This document shows, piece by piece, positions 8,530 to 17,670 of a DNA stretch of 63,919 nt (position 1 is the first letter of the stretch; each line of letters starts with the position of its first letter). The position numbers were made by a program, and so were the translations under genes. The notes beneath the pieces were generated by a model. That model did not search any database and had not been told where the DNA came from. It saw only the letters and a list, made by a program, of their open reading frames with translations. The DNA comes from Bifidobacteriaceae bacterium. Lineage in GTDB: Bacteria > Actinomycetota > Actinomycetes > Actinomycetales > WQXJ01. The stretch covers positions 1 to 63,919 of the forward strand of contig JAIRYJ010000003.1 in the NCBI GenBank assembly GCA_031267825.1, in the 5' to 3' direction.

Positions 8530-9174
8530 ATGAGCGAAACGCCTTTGCCACGGTTCAAGCGGCCAGTCATGATGGACCCGTTCGCGGCCGGTCAACTGCC
8601 CGGTGGGGTTGACCCGGCGGTCCAAGCCGAGCTGGCGCATTCCAGCGCTCAAGCCCTTGTCACGCGGGCGCGGCGGCAGGCGCCATCCGACCCAGCCATG
8701 GTGCGGCGTCTGCTTGATTTGGTGCAAGCTGAAGGCGTCGAGATCATCGCTGGTTTGTGGGCGCAATCGCCCGCTGACTCGTTGCCGGGAGCGTTGTGGC
8801 GTGTCTACATGCTGCGCGAATGGGTCAGACGCGATCCGTCAACTGTCGCTGAACGGTACAAGGCGGGCGTTTCCCGCCAAGCCGTAGCCCAAGTCGTGGC
8901 GGGTGCCGAAGACCCGCCCGGGCCGGACGAGATGATAAAACTGGCGGACGCCGTACTCTCAGGAGTTTTCACAGGTGATCTAGATGTTGCCCTGAGCCGG
9001 GCGGGAGCCTTCGCCCGCATTGTGGCGACCGGTTCAGCGATGGAGGCTGACTGGATGCATGAGACGCGGTCAGATGAAGCCAGCGTCCTGACCGGGCGGG
9101 CGGCCGCACTGCTGGACAACGCTGAAGCGCTCGACCGGGCGGCCCGCCGCTGGCGCCGGGGCGACCTCGACTAG
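8530..9174 (+). CDS. Conserved actinobacterial protein of unknown function
   Basis: About 214 residues, predicted soluble and mostly helical. I recognise the pattern (ETPLPRFKRPV at the N-terminus, PADSLPGALWRVYMLREWVR in the middle, LADAVLSGVFTGDLDVAL later) as a conserved actinobacterial family with no established function. It carries no catalytic motif or membrane segment. ATGs at 8527 and 8530 are adjacent; neither has a strong ribosome binding site. It is followed 58 bp later by mshD on the same strand. Confidence 0.8.
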   Translation: MSETPLPRFKRPVMMDPFAAGQLPGGVDPAVQAELAHSSAQALVTRARRQAPSDPAMVRRLLDLVQAEGVEIIAGLWAQSPADSLPGALWRVYMLREWVRRDPSTVAERYKAGVSRQAVAQVVAGAEDPPGPDEMIKLADAVLSGVFTGDLDVALSRAGAFARIVATGSAMEADWMHETRSDEASVLTGRAAALLDNAEALDRAARRWRRGDLD

Positions 9175-9232
9175 ATACCTGACCGGCTCCGCGTTACAGC
9201 CGCGACCAGAAAGACCGCCAAGGAGGTAGGTG

Positions 9233-10204
9233 ATGACAACTCCAACCGAAGAACCCCTCGCCCGGGTGGTGGGGGAGGTCAGTCCTGCGACACAACGCCA
9301 GGTGGTGGCGTTAGCTGAACGGGTCAAAGAATACGACGGGGTGGAAGCCATCAGCGAGGCGCCGCTACTGGCTTTGGCGGCCGCCGATCCGGCCGTAACC
9401 CACTTCCTGGGCTGGCGAAACAACCAGCTAGCGGGCTACGCCCAACGCAGTGGTGATGGAGCGGCCGCTGAACTGGCGGTTGATCCAGCGCACCGGCGCC
9501 GCGGGATCGCCCGGGCGGTCATCCGTCTGCTGGCCCAAGATAACCCGCGGACCCGCCTTTGGGCCCACGGCGACATGGGCGCCTCGCGCCAAGTGGCGGC
9601 CGCGCTTTGCTTGGTACCAGCCCGGGAGTTGTGGCAGATGACGGTTGATTGCCGGGCAGGCCGGGCTGATTCAAGTTGGACGATGCCGCCCCCCGGGTCT
9701 TTGCCTACCACATCGGTTATCGCTTCGCGCCAGTTTGAGCCGGACCGCGACCCCGCGATCTGGGTTGAGTTGAACGCTTTGGCTTTCGCTGGGCACCCGG
9801 AACAAGGTTCCTTGACGCTGGAGGATTTTGAGCAGCGGATGGCGCAGCCCTGGTTTGACCCGGCCGGTTTGATATTCGCCGGCTGGCCGGGCGATGACCG
9901 ACAGAGCGGCCAGGCGGCTGTTCCCGGGGTGGCTGGGTCGGGGGCGGCCGTTCCGGCGGGCTACGTCTGGACCAAAATCGAAGCTGGGATCGGTGAAATC
10001 TATGCCCTGGCGGTTCATCCAGCGGCGCGCGGCCAGCGTCTCGGAACACATCTGCTGGATGTCGCGATGCGTCACCTTGAGGCGCAAGGCGTCAGCGAGG
10101 TCAGGTTATTCGTTGAAGCGGACAACAAACCAGCTATCGCCGCCTACCACCGCCAAGGCTTCCGCACTACCCGGCGCGACATTCAATACGCCTTCCGTTA
10201 CTGA
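9233..10204 (+). CDS. mshD: Mycothiol synthase (MshD)
   Basis: 323-residue protein with two GNAT acetyltransferase domains, the architecture of MshD, which acetylates Cys-GlcN-inositol with acetyl-CoA in the last step of mycothiol synthesis. Visible features are the N-terminal acetyl-CoA loop (DPAHRRRGIARAV), LWAHGDMGASRQVAAAL, the core LNALAFAGHPEQGSLT, and the C-terminal loop HPAARGQRLGTHLL. AGGAGG at 9221-9226 favours ATG 9233 over GTG 9230. The linker between the two domains contains a copy of the dispersed motif (9678-9687, read as WTMPP). Mycothiol restricts the host to Actinomycetes. Confidence 0.93.
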   Translation: MTTPTEEPLARVVGEVSPATQRQVVALAERVKEYDGVEAISEAPLLALAAADPAVTHFLGWRNNQLAGYAQRSGDGAAAELAVDPAHRRRGIARAVIRLLAQDNPRTRLWAHGDMGASRQVAAALCLVPARELWQMTVDCRAGRADSSWTMPPPGSLPTTSVIASRQFEPDRDPAIWVELNALAFAGHPEQGSLTLEDFEQRMAQPWFDPAGLIFAGWPGDDRQSGQAAVPGVAGSGAAVPAGYVWTKIEAGIGEIYALAVHPAARGQRLGTHLLDVAMRHLEAQGVSEVRLFVEADNKPAIAAYHRQGFRTTRRDIQYAFRY

Positions 10205-10219
10205 AGGGCGTTTAGCTGG

Positions 10220-10876
10220 TCACGGTGTCAGAAGGAACCAGGTCTTGTCTGAGGCGACCTCGGCTATCGTCACGCTGGCGTTGTAGGTGGCGTCCTTCGA
10301 ACGGAACGGCAGCTCTTTGATCTCGCGGCAGCTTTGCTGCGACCGGGTAGCGTCCCAGCTAATCGGGATCTGGCCAACAGCGCCAGCTTTGATGGTGATA
10401 GCCACGCCCGATTCGGCGGAGACCGCAGCAGCGCAGTCAGCCGAATTGAAGATCCGGTCGTTACCGGATTCGACCGCTAGTACCACGTTATGGGCGTTGT
10501 TCAGGATTGAGCAGTCCTGGCCGCTGGTGTTCTTGACTGTGGCGGTGAAGGTGACTGGTTCACCGGTGGTGAAGGCTTCTTTGTCTTTCACCAGTGAAAT
10601 GTCGGCGTCTGGCGCTTGGGCGCCGCCAGTCAGTTGCTGAGCTGTGCAAGCTGGAGGAGTTTCAGGCTCGGTTGGGTTCGGTTGTACCGCCGCTGGGGGC
10701 GGTGAGGTTGTTGGACCTGAACTGGCGTCGCCGTTGCCACCAAGTGCTTTGATAATCATCACCACAAGCACCACTACGATCACCAGCCCGGCTAGCACTA
10801 TGGCGCGGTTCCGCCAATAGACCGCGGGTGGTTCTGGTCCGGCCGGGCGGAACAATACGTCCAGTTTTGGATGCAT
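10220..10876 (-). CDS. Membrane-anchored extracytoplasmic Ig-like protein
   Basis: 218 residues. A short cytoplasmic N-terminus, one transmembrane helix (about 28-45, AIVLAGLVIVVVLVVMII), a Ser/Pro/Thr-rich linker, then a beta-sandwich-like domain of about 140 residues with FTTGEPVTFTATVKNTS, typical of Ig-like or DUF4232-type exported domains. Three Cys in the domain could form disulfides. Function is unknown. It is convergent with mshD; the genes end 15 bp apart. Confidence 0.75.
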   Translation of the reverse strand: MHPKLDVLFRPAGPEPPAVYWRNRAIVLAGLVIVVVLVVMIIKALGGNGDASSGPTTSPPPAAVQPNPTEPETPPACTAQQLTGGAQAPDADISLVKDKEAFTTGEPVTFTATVKNTSGQDCSILNNAHNVVLAVESGNDRIFNSADCAAAVSAESGVAITIKAGAVGQIPISWDATRSQQSCREIKELPFRSKDATYNASVTIAEVASDKTWFLLTP

Positions 10877-11079
10877 CTTTGGAGTCTATTGACTTCTAAA
10901 CTGTGGCGCTGTCATGCCACGCCGGCGGGCCCAGGCTGACCGGTCAGGGCGGGGGTGGTCAAGGCGGGCGTCAGGGCACCCAGGCAGACGCGACCCCGGC
11001 GGGGATGGCGCCATCAGTTCCGGCCAGAGGTGCTATTCATTCGCCGGTGGGGTTGTTCGTCACCTCGGGGTGATATCCG

Positions 11080-11601
11080 TCACCCTTCAAGGTGCAGCAG
11101 CATCCGGGTGTTGCCGAGCGTGTTTGGTTTGACCCGAGCCAGGTCGAGGAACTCAGCCACACCGTCATCATGTGAGCGCAGTAACTGTTCGTAGACCTTG
11201 GTGCTGACCGGTATGCCTTCAAGTGGTTCGAAGCCATGGACGGAGAAGAAACCAACCTCAAAGGTGAGACAAAACAAGCGGTCAAGCCCGAGGCGCCGGG
11301 CTCGGGCGATCAGCCCGTCAACAATGCTGTGACCGACGCCTTGGCCTTGCCAGGTAGGTTCGGTCGCCAAGGTGCGGATTTCGCCGAGCCCCTTCCACAA
11401 GACATGGACCGCGCCGCAACCGATCAGCCGTCCAGCGGGCGTGACGGCTACTAGGAAATCCGGCAACGACTCGTAATAGGCCACGGGCGGCTTGGTCACC
11501 AGGCGACCTTCGGTGACATAGTGCGCTGTCAGCCCACGGATCGCTTTGACATCTTGGCTGACAGCGGGTCTGATCTGGTATTCGGCGGACACGCGCTTCA
11601 T
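11080..11601 (-). CDS. argA: Amino-acid N-acetyltransferase (Rv2747-type NAGS)
   Basis: Single GNAT domain of 173 residues closely matching the short actinobacterial N-acetylglutamate synthase that starts arginine synthesis: GCGAVHVLWKGLGEIRTLA, acetyl-CoA loop WQGQGVGHSIVDGL, FCLTFEVGFFSVHGF, and the C-terminal block AEFLDLARVKPNTLGNTRML. The open frame extends to 11745, but the first 48 codons have no family similarity and overlap the upstream gene, so Met49 (11601) is the likely start. Confidence 0.88.
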   Translation of the reverse strand: MKRVSAEYQIRPAVSQDVKAIRGLTAHYVTEGRLVTKPPVAYYESLPDFLVAVTPAGRLIGCGAVHVLWKGLGEIRTLATEPTWQGQGVGHSIVDGLIARARRLGLDRLFCLTFEVGFFSVHGFEPLEGIPVSTKVYEQLLRSHDDGVAEFLDLARVKPNTLGNTRMLLHLEG

Positions 11602-11674
11602 TATCACATTGAGCCGCCGGTTTGCCCGATGCCGTCCCCGCGGCGTGGTGCACCGGGTTGGCCCCAGGTGGTGG

Positions 11675-12415
11675 TCACTCGGAGAAAGCTCGTGGCTGTG
11701 ACTGGGAGTCTTCGCTGTAACCCCAGTATTCCTGTGGCAGGTCAACCCGTGACATGGCGATGGCGGATTCCATCACGATAGCTAGCGCGTCACACGGGTG
11801 GAGGACTTCTTTGGCCTGGTTCATGGCTGTGCGCACCGCGATGGTCATAAGTTCGGGCTGTTTGTCTGGGGAAGGGGCGAAGAGCCGCAAATCTGGCGCC
11901 CATTGCGGCCAGAAGTGGCGTAACGCTTCCTCTGGGGAAGGTGTGGCGCCGTGGCCTGGTGGGAAGCGGACATAACCGAACTGCCCCATGGCGACAGTCC
12001 AGGCGACATATTGGGCGATCTCAGTCACGTTGGGCAGTTCGTGGTCGGCTGCCCCGAGTGCTTTAGCCATGCTGGAAATGCCGCGCCAAACGGAACGAGG
12101 CCCTTGGAAAAGGAAGAAGTTGAGATGGTCGCCAGACATGTAGCGTCTGCCATCGCCGCCAGTAGTGATGGTGAAGATTAGTTGGGCTGGGCGCTGCTGA
12201 GCGGCCGCTATCTGACGGACCGCCTGCTGGCAGGCGTAGCCGGTAAGGCTGCCAAGGATCATCATGAGCTGATCAGCGTTGATGCCGGATTCAGTTTGCA
12301 GCGCATACGTCAGGCGCTGGACAAGACTCTTAGCGCCAAGTCCGAGACCCGCGTTCGGGTCGGTTTGGCGAGCTTCCTTTAGTGACTCAAGCAGAGCCTG
12401 AGTGTCTGGGTCCAC
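11675..12415 (-). CDS. Conserved hypothetical protein
   Basis: About 246 residues; I do not recognise the family. It is soluble and mainly helical, with VWRGISSMAKALGAADHELP in the middle and an aromatic-rich stretch (EEALRHFWPQWAPDLRLF). The open frame starts at 12481, but GTG 12415 has a GGGAG ribosome binding site at proper distance. The gene lies between clpC and argA on the same strand. The hairpin between it and clpC suggests separate transcription. Confidence 0.65.
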   Translation of the reverse strand: MDPDTQALLESLKEARQTDPNAGLGLGAKSLVQRLTYALQTESGINADQLMMILGSLTGYACQQAVRQIAAAQQRPAQLIFTITTGGDGRRYMSGDHLNFFLFQGPRSVWRGISSMAKALGAADHELPNVTEIAQYVAWTVAMGQFGYVRFPPGHGATPSPEEALRHFWPQWAPDLRLFAPSPDKQPELMTIAVRTAMNQAKEVLHPCDALAIVMESAIAMSRVDLPQEYWGYSEDSQSQPRAFSE

Positions 12416-12502
12416 TGGCGACTCCCGGCTTAGGATTTTTTTGGGGCGGCCAAAGGAATTGTCCTCAGATTGAGGCCCCAAGGGAAGAGCACCTGAGTAG
12501 CG

Positions 12503-12545
12503 CTACCCAAGTGGCGGCACTTTGGCGGCACCGTCACTTGGGTAG
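12503..12545 (-). terminator. Hairpin downstream of clpC
   Basis: Perfect 11-bp inverted repeat CTACCCAAGTG / CACTTGGGTAG with a 21-nt loop that itself contains GGCGGCAC twice. It lies 17 bases beyond the clpC stop. No T-run follows on the minus strand, so it may work as a stability hairpin or a Rho-assisted end and not as a classical intrinsic terminator. Confidence 0.5.
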
Positions 12546-12561
12546 TTCGGAGCGGACCGGC

Positions 12562-15078
12562 CTATTCGGCGGTTGGAAGATCGCCTTCGCTTAGAGTCTC
12601 ACCAGCCATCACCGGGACCGGTTCGGCTGAATGCGGCAAGAAAACGAACTTAGCTTCGGGGCCTTCACCAGTGGCGTCAACCTCGACTCGCTCGCCGCGC
12701 CGGATTTCACCGAACAGGATCTTCTCAGACAGGACGTCTTCGATCTCACGTTGGATGGCGCGGCGTAAAGGCCGTGCCCCAAGGACTGGGTCGTAGCCGC
12801 GTTCAGCCAGCAGGTGGCGGGCGGCTTCCGTCAAGCTGATCGACATGCCCTGGTCATTCAAACGCTCATCAAGACGGGCCATCATCAAATCGACGATCTG
12901 TTCGATCTGATCCTGAGTCAACTGCGGGAAGACAATGGTGTCATCGACACGGTTCAAGAACTCTGGCCTGAAATGCTGTTTCAGCTCATCTTGGACTTTG
13001 TCTTTCATCCGCTCGTAGCTGGTTGAAAGCGTGCCGCCAGCCTGGAAACCAGTCATGACACCTTTGGCGATGTCTTTGGTGCCAAGGTTGGTTGTCATGA
13101 TGATGACAGTGTTCTTGAAGTCGACCGTGCGGCCTTGGGCGTCAGTTAGTTTGCCTTCTTCAAGGATCTGAAGCAACGAGTTGAAGATGTCGGCGTGAGC
13201 TTTTTCAACCTCATCGAACAGAACAACTGAGAAAGGCTTACGCCGGACTTTCTCAGTCAACTGGCCGCCTTCTTCATAACCGACATAACCAGGCGGTGAA
13301 CCGAACAAACGGGACACAGTGTGATGCTCTGAGAACTCAGACATGTCGAGTTGAATCAAGGCGTCCTCATCACCGAACAGGAATTCGGCCAGTGCCTTGG
13401 CCAGCTCAGTCTTGCCGACACCGGTCGGCCCGGCGAAGATGAACGAACCGCCAGGCCGCTTCGGGTCCTTCAAACCAGCCCGGGTCCGCCGGATGGCTTG
13501 CGATAGGGCTTTGATCGCCTCATCTTGGCCAATCACACGCTTGTGCAGTTCGGCTTCCATGCGCAGCAGTCTGCCGGACTCTTCCTCCGTCAGTTTGATA
13601 ACTGGGATACCAGTTGACATGGCGAGCACTTCGGCGATCAGTTCTTCATCAACTTCAGCCACAGTGTCAAGGTCACCGGCGCGCCAGGCTTTCTCCCGCT
13701 CGGCCCGAGCCTCAGTTAGCTTGCGTTCGTCATCACGTAAGGCCGCGGCCCGCTCAAAGTCCTGATTGTCGATGGCGGCTTCTTTCTCTTTGCGTGTCTT
13801 GGCGATCTGTTCATCCATTTCACGCAGTTCAGGCGGGGCTGTCATCCGGCGGATACGTAGCCGGGCCCCAGCTTCATCAATCAGGTCGATCGCCTTGTCC
13901 GGCAGGAACCGGTCATTGATGTAACGGTCAGCTAACTGAGCGGCCGCCACCAGCGCGGCGTCAGTGATTGAGACGCGGTGGTGTGATTCGTAGCGGTCCC
14001 GTAGGCCGCGCAGGATGTCAATGGTGTGCTTGACGGACGGTTCTTGAACCTGGATCGGCTGGAAACGCCGCTCCAAAGCGGGGTCCTTCTCGACATACTT
14101 GCGGTATTCGTCCAGGGTGGTCGCGCCAACTGTTTGCAGCTCGCCGCGGGCCAGCATCGGCTTGAGGATGGAAGCCGCGTCGATCGCGCCTTCAGCTGCT
14201 CCAGCACCAACCAGGGTATGGATTTCATCTATGAACAAGATGATGTCGCCGCGGGTTCTGATCTCTTTCAGAACCTTCTTCAAACGCTCCTCAAAATCAC
14301 CCCGGTAGCGTGAACCAGCCACCAAAGAACCAAGGTCAAGCGTATAAAGCTGCTTGTCTTTGAGTGTTTCTGGGACATCGCCGCGGACGATATCTTGGGC
14401 CAAGCCTTCGACTATGGCCGTCTTGCCGACGCCAGGTTCACCGATCAGCACCGGGTTGTTCTTGGTGCGGCGGGACAAGACCTGCATGACTCGTTCAATT
14501 TCTTTGGCCCGGCCGATAACTGGATCAAGTTTGCCTTCGCGGGCGGCCTGGGTCAGGTTGATACCGAACTGGTCAAGGATGGCTGAACCGGCTGGCGCCG
14601 AGTCACTTGGGGCGGTCCCCGCCATCTGCTCTTTGCCTTGGTAGACCTGCAGCATCTCGATCACCTGCTGGCGCAAACGGCCCAAGTCGGCGCCCAATTT
14701 AGTTAGGACCCGGGCGGCTACGCCTTCGCCTTCGCGGATCAGGCCAAGCAGGATGTGTTCGGTGCCGATGTAGTTGTGACCCAATTGGAGGGCCTCACGC
14801 AATGTCAACTCAAGGACACGCTTGGCGCGTGGCGTGAACGGAATGTGGCTACCCGGCGATGCGGCTTGACCCTCGCCAATGATTTCTTGAACTTGGGCGC
14901 GGACCCCGTCCAGAGTCATTCCGATGGCTTCCAGTGCCTTAGCGGCGACACCCTCACCCTCGTGGATCAGGCCAAGCAGAATGTGCTCGGTGCCCAGATA
15001 GTTGTGGTTCAGCAGCCTGGCCTCCTCCTGGGCCAGGACTATTACCCGCCGGGCGCGGTCCGTAAAGCGCTCAAACAT
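12562..15078 (-). CDS. clpC: ClpC AAA+ unfoldase
   Basis: 838-residue Hsp100 protein that unfolds substrates for the ClpP protease. Order: two Clp-N repeats (residues 1-145), first AAA+ module with Walker A GEPGVGKT (213-220) and Walker B FIDEIH, a middle region with the coiled UVR-like segment near 420-480, second AAA+ module with [17 protein letters not shown], and a D2-small domain. It is full length. The ATG at 15078 has AAGGAG 10 bases upstream. No mcsA/mcsB/ctsR genes accompany it, as expected in actinobacteria. Confidence 0.97.
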   Translation of the reverse strand: MFERFTDRARRVIVLAQEEARLLNHNYLGTEHILLGLIHEGEGVAAKALEAIGMTLDGVRAQVQEIIGEGQAASPGSHIPFTPRAKRVLELTLREALQLGHNYIGTEHILLGLIREGEGVAARVLTKLGADLGRLRQQVIEMLQVYQGKEQMAGTAPSDSAPAGSAILDQFGINLTQAAREGKLDPVIGRAKEIERVMQVLSRRTKNNPVLIGEPGVGKTAIVEGLAQDIVRGDVPETLKDKQLYTLDLGSLVAGSRYRGDFEERLKKVLKEIRTRGDIILFIDEIHTLVGAGAAEGAIDAASILKPMLARGELQTVGATTLDEYRKYVEKDPALERRFQPIQVQEPSVKHTIDILRGLRDRYESHHRVSITDAALVAAAQLADRYINDRFLPDKAIDLIDEAGARLRIRRMTAPPELREMDEQIAKTRKEKEAAIDNQDFERAAALRDDERKLTEARAEREKAWRAGDLDTVAEVDEELIAEVLAMSTGIPVIKLTEEESGRLLRMEAELHKRVIGQDEAIKALSQAIRRTRAGLKDPKRPGGSFIFAGPTGVGKTELAKALAEFLFGDEDALIQLDMSEFSEHHTVSRLFGSPPGYVGYEEGGQLTEKVRRKPFSVVLFDEVEKAHADIFNSLLQILEEGKLTDAQGRTVDFKNTVIIMTTNLGTKDIAKGVMTGFQAGGTLSTSYERMKDKVQDELKQHFRPEFLNRVDDTIVFPQLTQDQIEQIVDLMMARLDERLNDQGMSISLTEAARHLLAERGYDPVLGARPLRRAIQREIEDVLSEKILFGEIRRGERVEVDATGEGPEAKFVFLPHSAEPVPVMAGETLSEGDLPTAE

Positions 15079-15310
15079 ACTGCTCCTTGCTTCGGGCCGG
15101 GCCAGGCAGCGGCCGCTCCGCTGCGTAGACTAAGCCCACTCAAACGACTGTATCTAACAAAAGTGCTTGTCGGGGCCATGTTCGCCAACGGCGCAGAGCC
15201 AGTTAGCGCCCAGGGCGACGGTCCGCCGCTGGCACTAGTGTTTGCCAAGACCAACGCTCGGCTGACCCGGCCGATTCCCGCCTTCGCCGGCAGCGCAGAC
15301 CCGTTAGGTT

Positions 15311-15736
15311 TCAGGTTTCGACGATCAGTGTCACCGGGCCGTCATTGGTCAAGCTAACCCGCATGTCGGCTCCGAATTGGCCGCGCCCAACCACCAGGCC
15401 ACGTCCTTCAAGCTCAAGTGCGACTCGTTCAACCAGTGGCTCAGCCTCAGCGCCGGGTGCGGCCTTGGACCAGCTTGGTTTACGGCCTTTCCTAGTATCG
15501 CCATACAGCGTGAACTGGCTGATCAACAACACTGGGGCGGCGGCCTCCTGAACTGAGCGGTCGCCGCGCAGCAATTTCAATTCAGCGATCTTGCGGGCCA
15601 AAGTCTCGGCCTGGCTGGGTGTATCGCCGCGCCCGGCAGCGACCAGCACAACCAACCCCTCGCCGGTCAAACTAGCTAACTCGCGTCCGTCGGTGGTGCA
15701 TTGCGCCTGAGTGACGCGTTGAATCACGGCGCGCAT
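15311..15736 (-). CDS. dtd: D-aminoacyl-tRNA deacylase (Dtd)
   Basis: 141-residue protein that removes D-amino acids and glycine mischarged on tRNA. The family signatures are present: MRAVIQRV at the N-terminus, SQFTLYGDTRKGRKPSW in the centre and NDGPVTLIVET at the C-terminus (the Gly-Pro of the chiral pocket). The open frame runs to 15814; Met at 15736 matches the family start and falls one base before the stop of the DUF2516 gene, so the two are probably co-transcribed. Confidence 0.93.
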   Translation of the reverse strand: MRAVIQRVTQAQCTTDGRELASLTGEGLVVLVAAGRGDTPSQAETLARKIAELKLLRGDRSVQEAAAPVLLISQFTLYGDTRKGRKPSWSKAAPGAEAEPLVERVALELEGRGLVVGRGQFGADMRVSLTNDGPVTLIVET

Positions 15737-15737
15737 G

Positions 15738-16082
15738 TCACCAGCCCGCGCTTTGTCCAGGTTGATTCCGGGGTGGTCGGCGCCGTCCAGTGACACTGGG
15801 ACGCACCGACACAAGATAGACCAGGGCGGCGACCAAGGCCGCTAGCCACAAGATGGAAGCGAAAGACAACATTTGGAAAGGTGTCGGCAGTGCGATCAGG
15901 CCGATCAACGCGGCGGCGGTGTTGATTCCTAGCCAGGCCCCCTTCTTTAGTCTGCCGTTCAAGGTGAAGGCCGCGGCAGGCGCTTTGACGACAGATATTA
16001 GAGCCCAAAGCTCAGCCACAAAGGCGCCGGCTGAAAGCAGCAGGACCACTAGAAACTGGGTGGTGCCAACAAAAGAAGCCAT
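15738..16082 (-). CDS. DUF2516 family small membrane protein
   Basis: 114 residues with three hydrophobic segments: 8-30, about 48-65 and 72-92. The segment between them (VKAPAAAFTLNGRLKKGAWLG) is characteristic of DUF2516, found only in actinobacteria. Function is unknown. The C-terminal tail is basic and Pro-rich. It sits directly upstream of dtd on the same strand. Confidence 0.85.
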   Translation of the reverse strand: MASFVGTTQFLVVLLLSAGAFVAELWALISVVKAPAAAFTLNGRLKKGAWLGINTAAALIGLIALPTPFQMLSFASILWLAALVAALVYLVSVRPSVTGRRRPPRNQPGQSAGW

Positions 16083-16517
16083 CCGACTAGATTAACCGCC
16101 TCAGGCAAACCGCTGGTTGGTTAGCCTCGTCGGTGTCGTGGCGCGCGGCGATTATCCCTTCCGGCCCGCTGAACCGCCTTCGTGGTCTACCTACCTGTCC
16201 CGGCCGACCGATCGGCGCTCGTGTTTCACTTACCGGTCCTGGCTGGTCCAGCAGCGCTCGTGGTTTACCACGAACCCATGGTGCGGGTTAGCACCCTCCG
16301 GCCGTGTTGAGGCAGGTCGCCGCATCGTGTTTACCAGCGTAAACGCGGAAGACCGGCACAGTTTGGTGTCCTAAGAACCTGTTGTACGACAGACGATATG
16401 GGGGTTGGGGGGCTTGGGTTGGTGGGTGTGGTCTGGGTGAGGGTCCCTCCGTCAAAATCGTGGGTTGTCGGCGGATAGGCCGCCGACCTGGTAACACATT
16501 GACGGGGAGGGACCTTC
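16083..16517. other. Non-coding region upstream of IS110 remnant
   Basis: There is no supported gene. It contains a 23-bp sequence (16370-16392, CCTAAGAACCTG then TTGTACGACAG) that recurs with three differences at 21860-21882, and a strongly structured stretch at 16442-16514 just ahead of the IS110 transposase start. Confidence 0.5.
16442..16514 (+). ncRNA. Structured leader of IS110 remnant, possible bridge-RNA relic
   Basis: Outer arms GGTCCCTCCGTC (16442-16453) and GACGGGGAGGGACC (16501-16514) pair apart from two extra G. Between them is a perfect hairpin, GTCGGCGG / CCGCCGAC with loop ATAGG (16467-16487). IS110-family elements encode their guide (bridge) RNA in the non-coding end next to the recombinase gene, where this lies. 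The right arm also covers the ribosome binding site, so a translation-control hairpin is the main alternative. Confidence 0.3.
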
Positions 16518-16652
16518 ATGGAGGATTTTACAGCGGTTGGTTTGGACGTGCACAAGAACAGCGTGGTGGCCTGCGCTATCAATACCCGGACCGGGGAGAT
16601 GTGGACCCGCCGGTTCGGTCATGACCCGGCGGGTTTACCGCCTTGCCGCTAG
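16518..16652 (+). pseudogene. IS110-family transposase, N-terminal fragment
   Basis: 44 codons from ATG to a TAG. The start MEDFTAVGLDVHKNSVVACA matches the first beta strand of the IS110 RuvC-like (DEDD) domain, in which the Asp of GLDVHK is the first catalytic residue. The rest of the recombinase is missing and the nitrobindin gene ends 11 bp downstream. GGGGAGGG before the ATG gives a proper ribosome binding site, so the fragment keeps its original start. Confidence 0.78.
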
Positions 16653-16662
16653 GGGCGACATT

Positions 16663-17367
16663 TCAAGGCTTGAGTGGGGCGGACCGGCGCAGTTGCAACG
16701 CCATGTAGGAGCCGAGCGGTTCGCCGAAACCAGCGATGTCCCAGGCCCAGAACAGTTCGCCGTTGACAAGGCCGTACATTCTGGTGGCGGCGTTGACCTC
16801 GGGAGCTGAAGCGGAGCGGACCATGGCATCAGTGCCGAGGTCGATCCTCGGTCCATCGACCTGTCCCAAATAGAGGGAAAGATAGCCGGCCGCGTCAGTT
16901 ATGACGGCTTCGATTTGGAAAGGTGGGTCAAGCTGGTCTTGGCCGGGTGAGACCCGCCAGAAACCGGACTCCTCGTGCCAAAGCTGCCAGTCGCTGGGAG
17001 CTGTTGGGACGGGATCGGACGGGTTGGTCGACTTGGCGCTGGGAGCTGCTGGGGCGGGATCGGACAGGTTGGTCGACTTGGTGCTGGGAGCTGTTGGGAC
17101 GGCATCGGACGATGCCGTCTGCCCGTCTGGCGCTGCTGGGCCAGGAGGCGAGGGCGGACCAGGAGGCGGCGGCGGGCCAGGCATCAGCCAAGTGCGGGCC
17201 GAATAAGTCAAGTAGGGGCCATCGCCGGGAGTGAAGCGCAGTTCCTGAGTGAGATGGCCTGGTTTGATCGGCCCGTAACCGATCGACCCCTGGCCGCGCC
17301 ACAAGCCAACCAGCCAAGCCAGCGGATAAACCTCGTGAGCTAGTTCAGTCGCATCAGGCAGAATCAT
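16663..17367 (-). CDS. Nitrobindin-like heme-binding beta-barrel with repeat insertion
   Basis: About 234 residues. The first strand LAWLVGLWRGQGSIGYGPI and the end DIAGFGEPLGSYMALQLRR match the FABP-like nitrobindin (THAP4-type) family, which binds ferric heme and nitric oxide or peroxynitrite. The barrel is split by a Pro/Ala/Ser-rich insertion of about 60 residues containing three 15-residue repeats (encoded by 45-bp DNA repeats at 16993-17128), which is not part of the fold. The open frame runs to 17520 but Met at 17367 fits the family start. Confidence 0.82.
   Translation of the reverse strand: MILPDATELAHEVYPLAWLVGLWRGQGSIGYGPIKPGHLTQELRFTPGDGPYLTYSARTWLMPGPPPPPGPPSPPGPAAPDGQTASSDAVPTAPSTKSTNLSDPAPAAPSAKSTNPSDPVPTAPSDWQLWHEESGFWRVSPGQDQLDPPFQIEAVITDAAGYLSLYLGQVDGPRIDLGTDAMVRSASAPEVNAATRMYGLVNGELFWAWDIAGFGEPLGSYMALQLRRSAPLKP
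16993..17128. repeat. 45-bp in-frame tandem repeat in the nitrobindin gene
   Basis: Three copies start at 16993, 17038 and 17083 with a 45-bp period, each beginning GCTGGGAGCTG. They encode 15-residue Ser/Pro/Thr-rich units. The third copy carries a back-to-back pair of the dispersed motif at 17098-17119, where GACGGCATCG and CGATGCCGTC form an inverted repeat separated by GA. Confidence 0.85.
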
Positions 17368-17602
17368 CGGAACCACGCACCAAGCCAGCGCCAAGCCGCC
17401 ACAGCCGCCCAAATCCCCAAGGTGAGCGTGCCCGCCAGCAGCACAATCCAGCCAGCCAACTCCATGCCAGCGATCATAGCCCGGACACCCGCCGGATAGG
17501 GCCGCGACTTGGCTCATCAAAGTGGTTCGCGAACGGGGAGGCCTACCTCATTTCGGGATGATCGCGAAACGTGGTGTGGCGTTTTGATGGCCCGCCCGAG
17601 GC

Positions 17603-17658
17603 GGCCGGAACTACGAACTACGCGGCCGGAACTACGAACTACGTGGCCGGAGCTACGG
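17603..17658. repeat. 21-bp tandem repeat between two genes
   Basis: GGCCGGAACTACGAACTACG is repeated at 17603 and 17624, with a degenerate third copy at 17645. It lies just before the end of the convergently read membrane-protein gene. No function is visible. Confidence 0.75.
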
Positions 17659-17670
17659 CGTCGCGACCGA

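Noticed and set aside
8282..8530. 82-residue ORF with 19-residue repeats as a protein-coding gene
   Set aside because: No ribosome binding site or recognisable family, and the opposite strand is equally open. The DNA repeat explains the frame.
15079..15310. HspR (HAIR) or ClgR operator before clpC
   Set aside because: No CTTGAGT-N7-ACTCAAG or convincing ClgR box could be identified. ACTCAAACG near 15138 is only a partial match.
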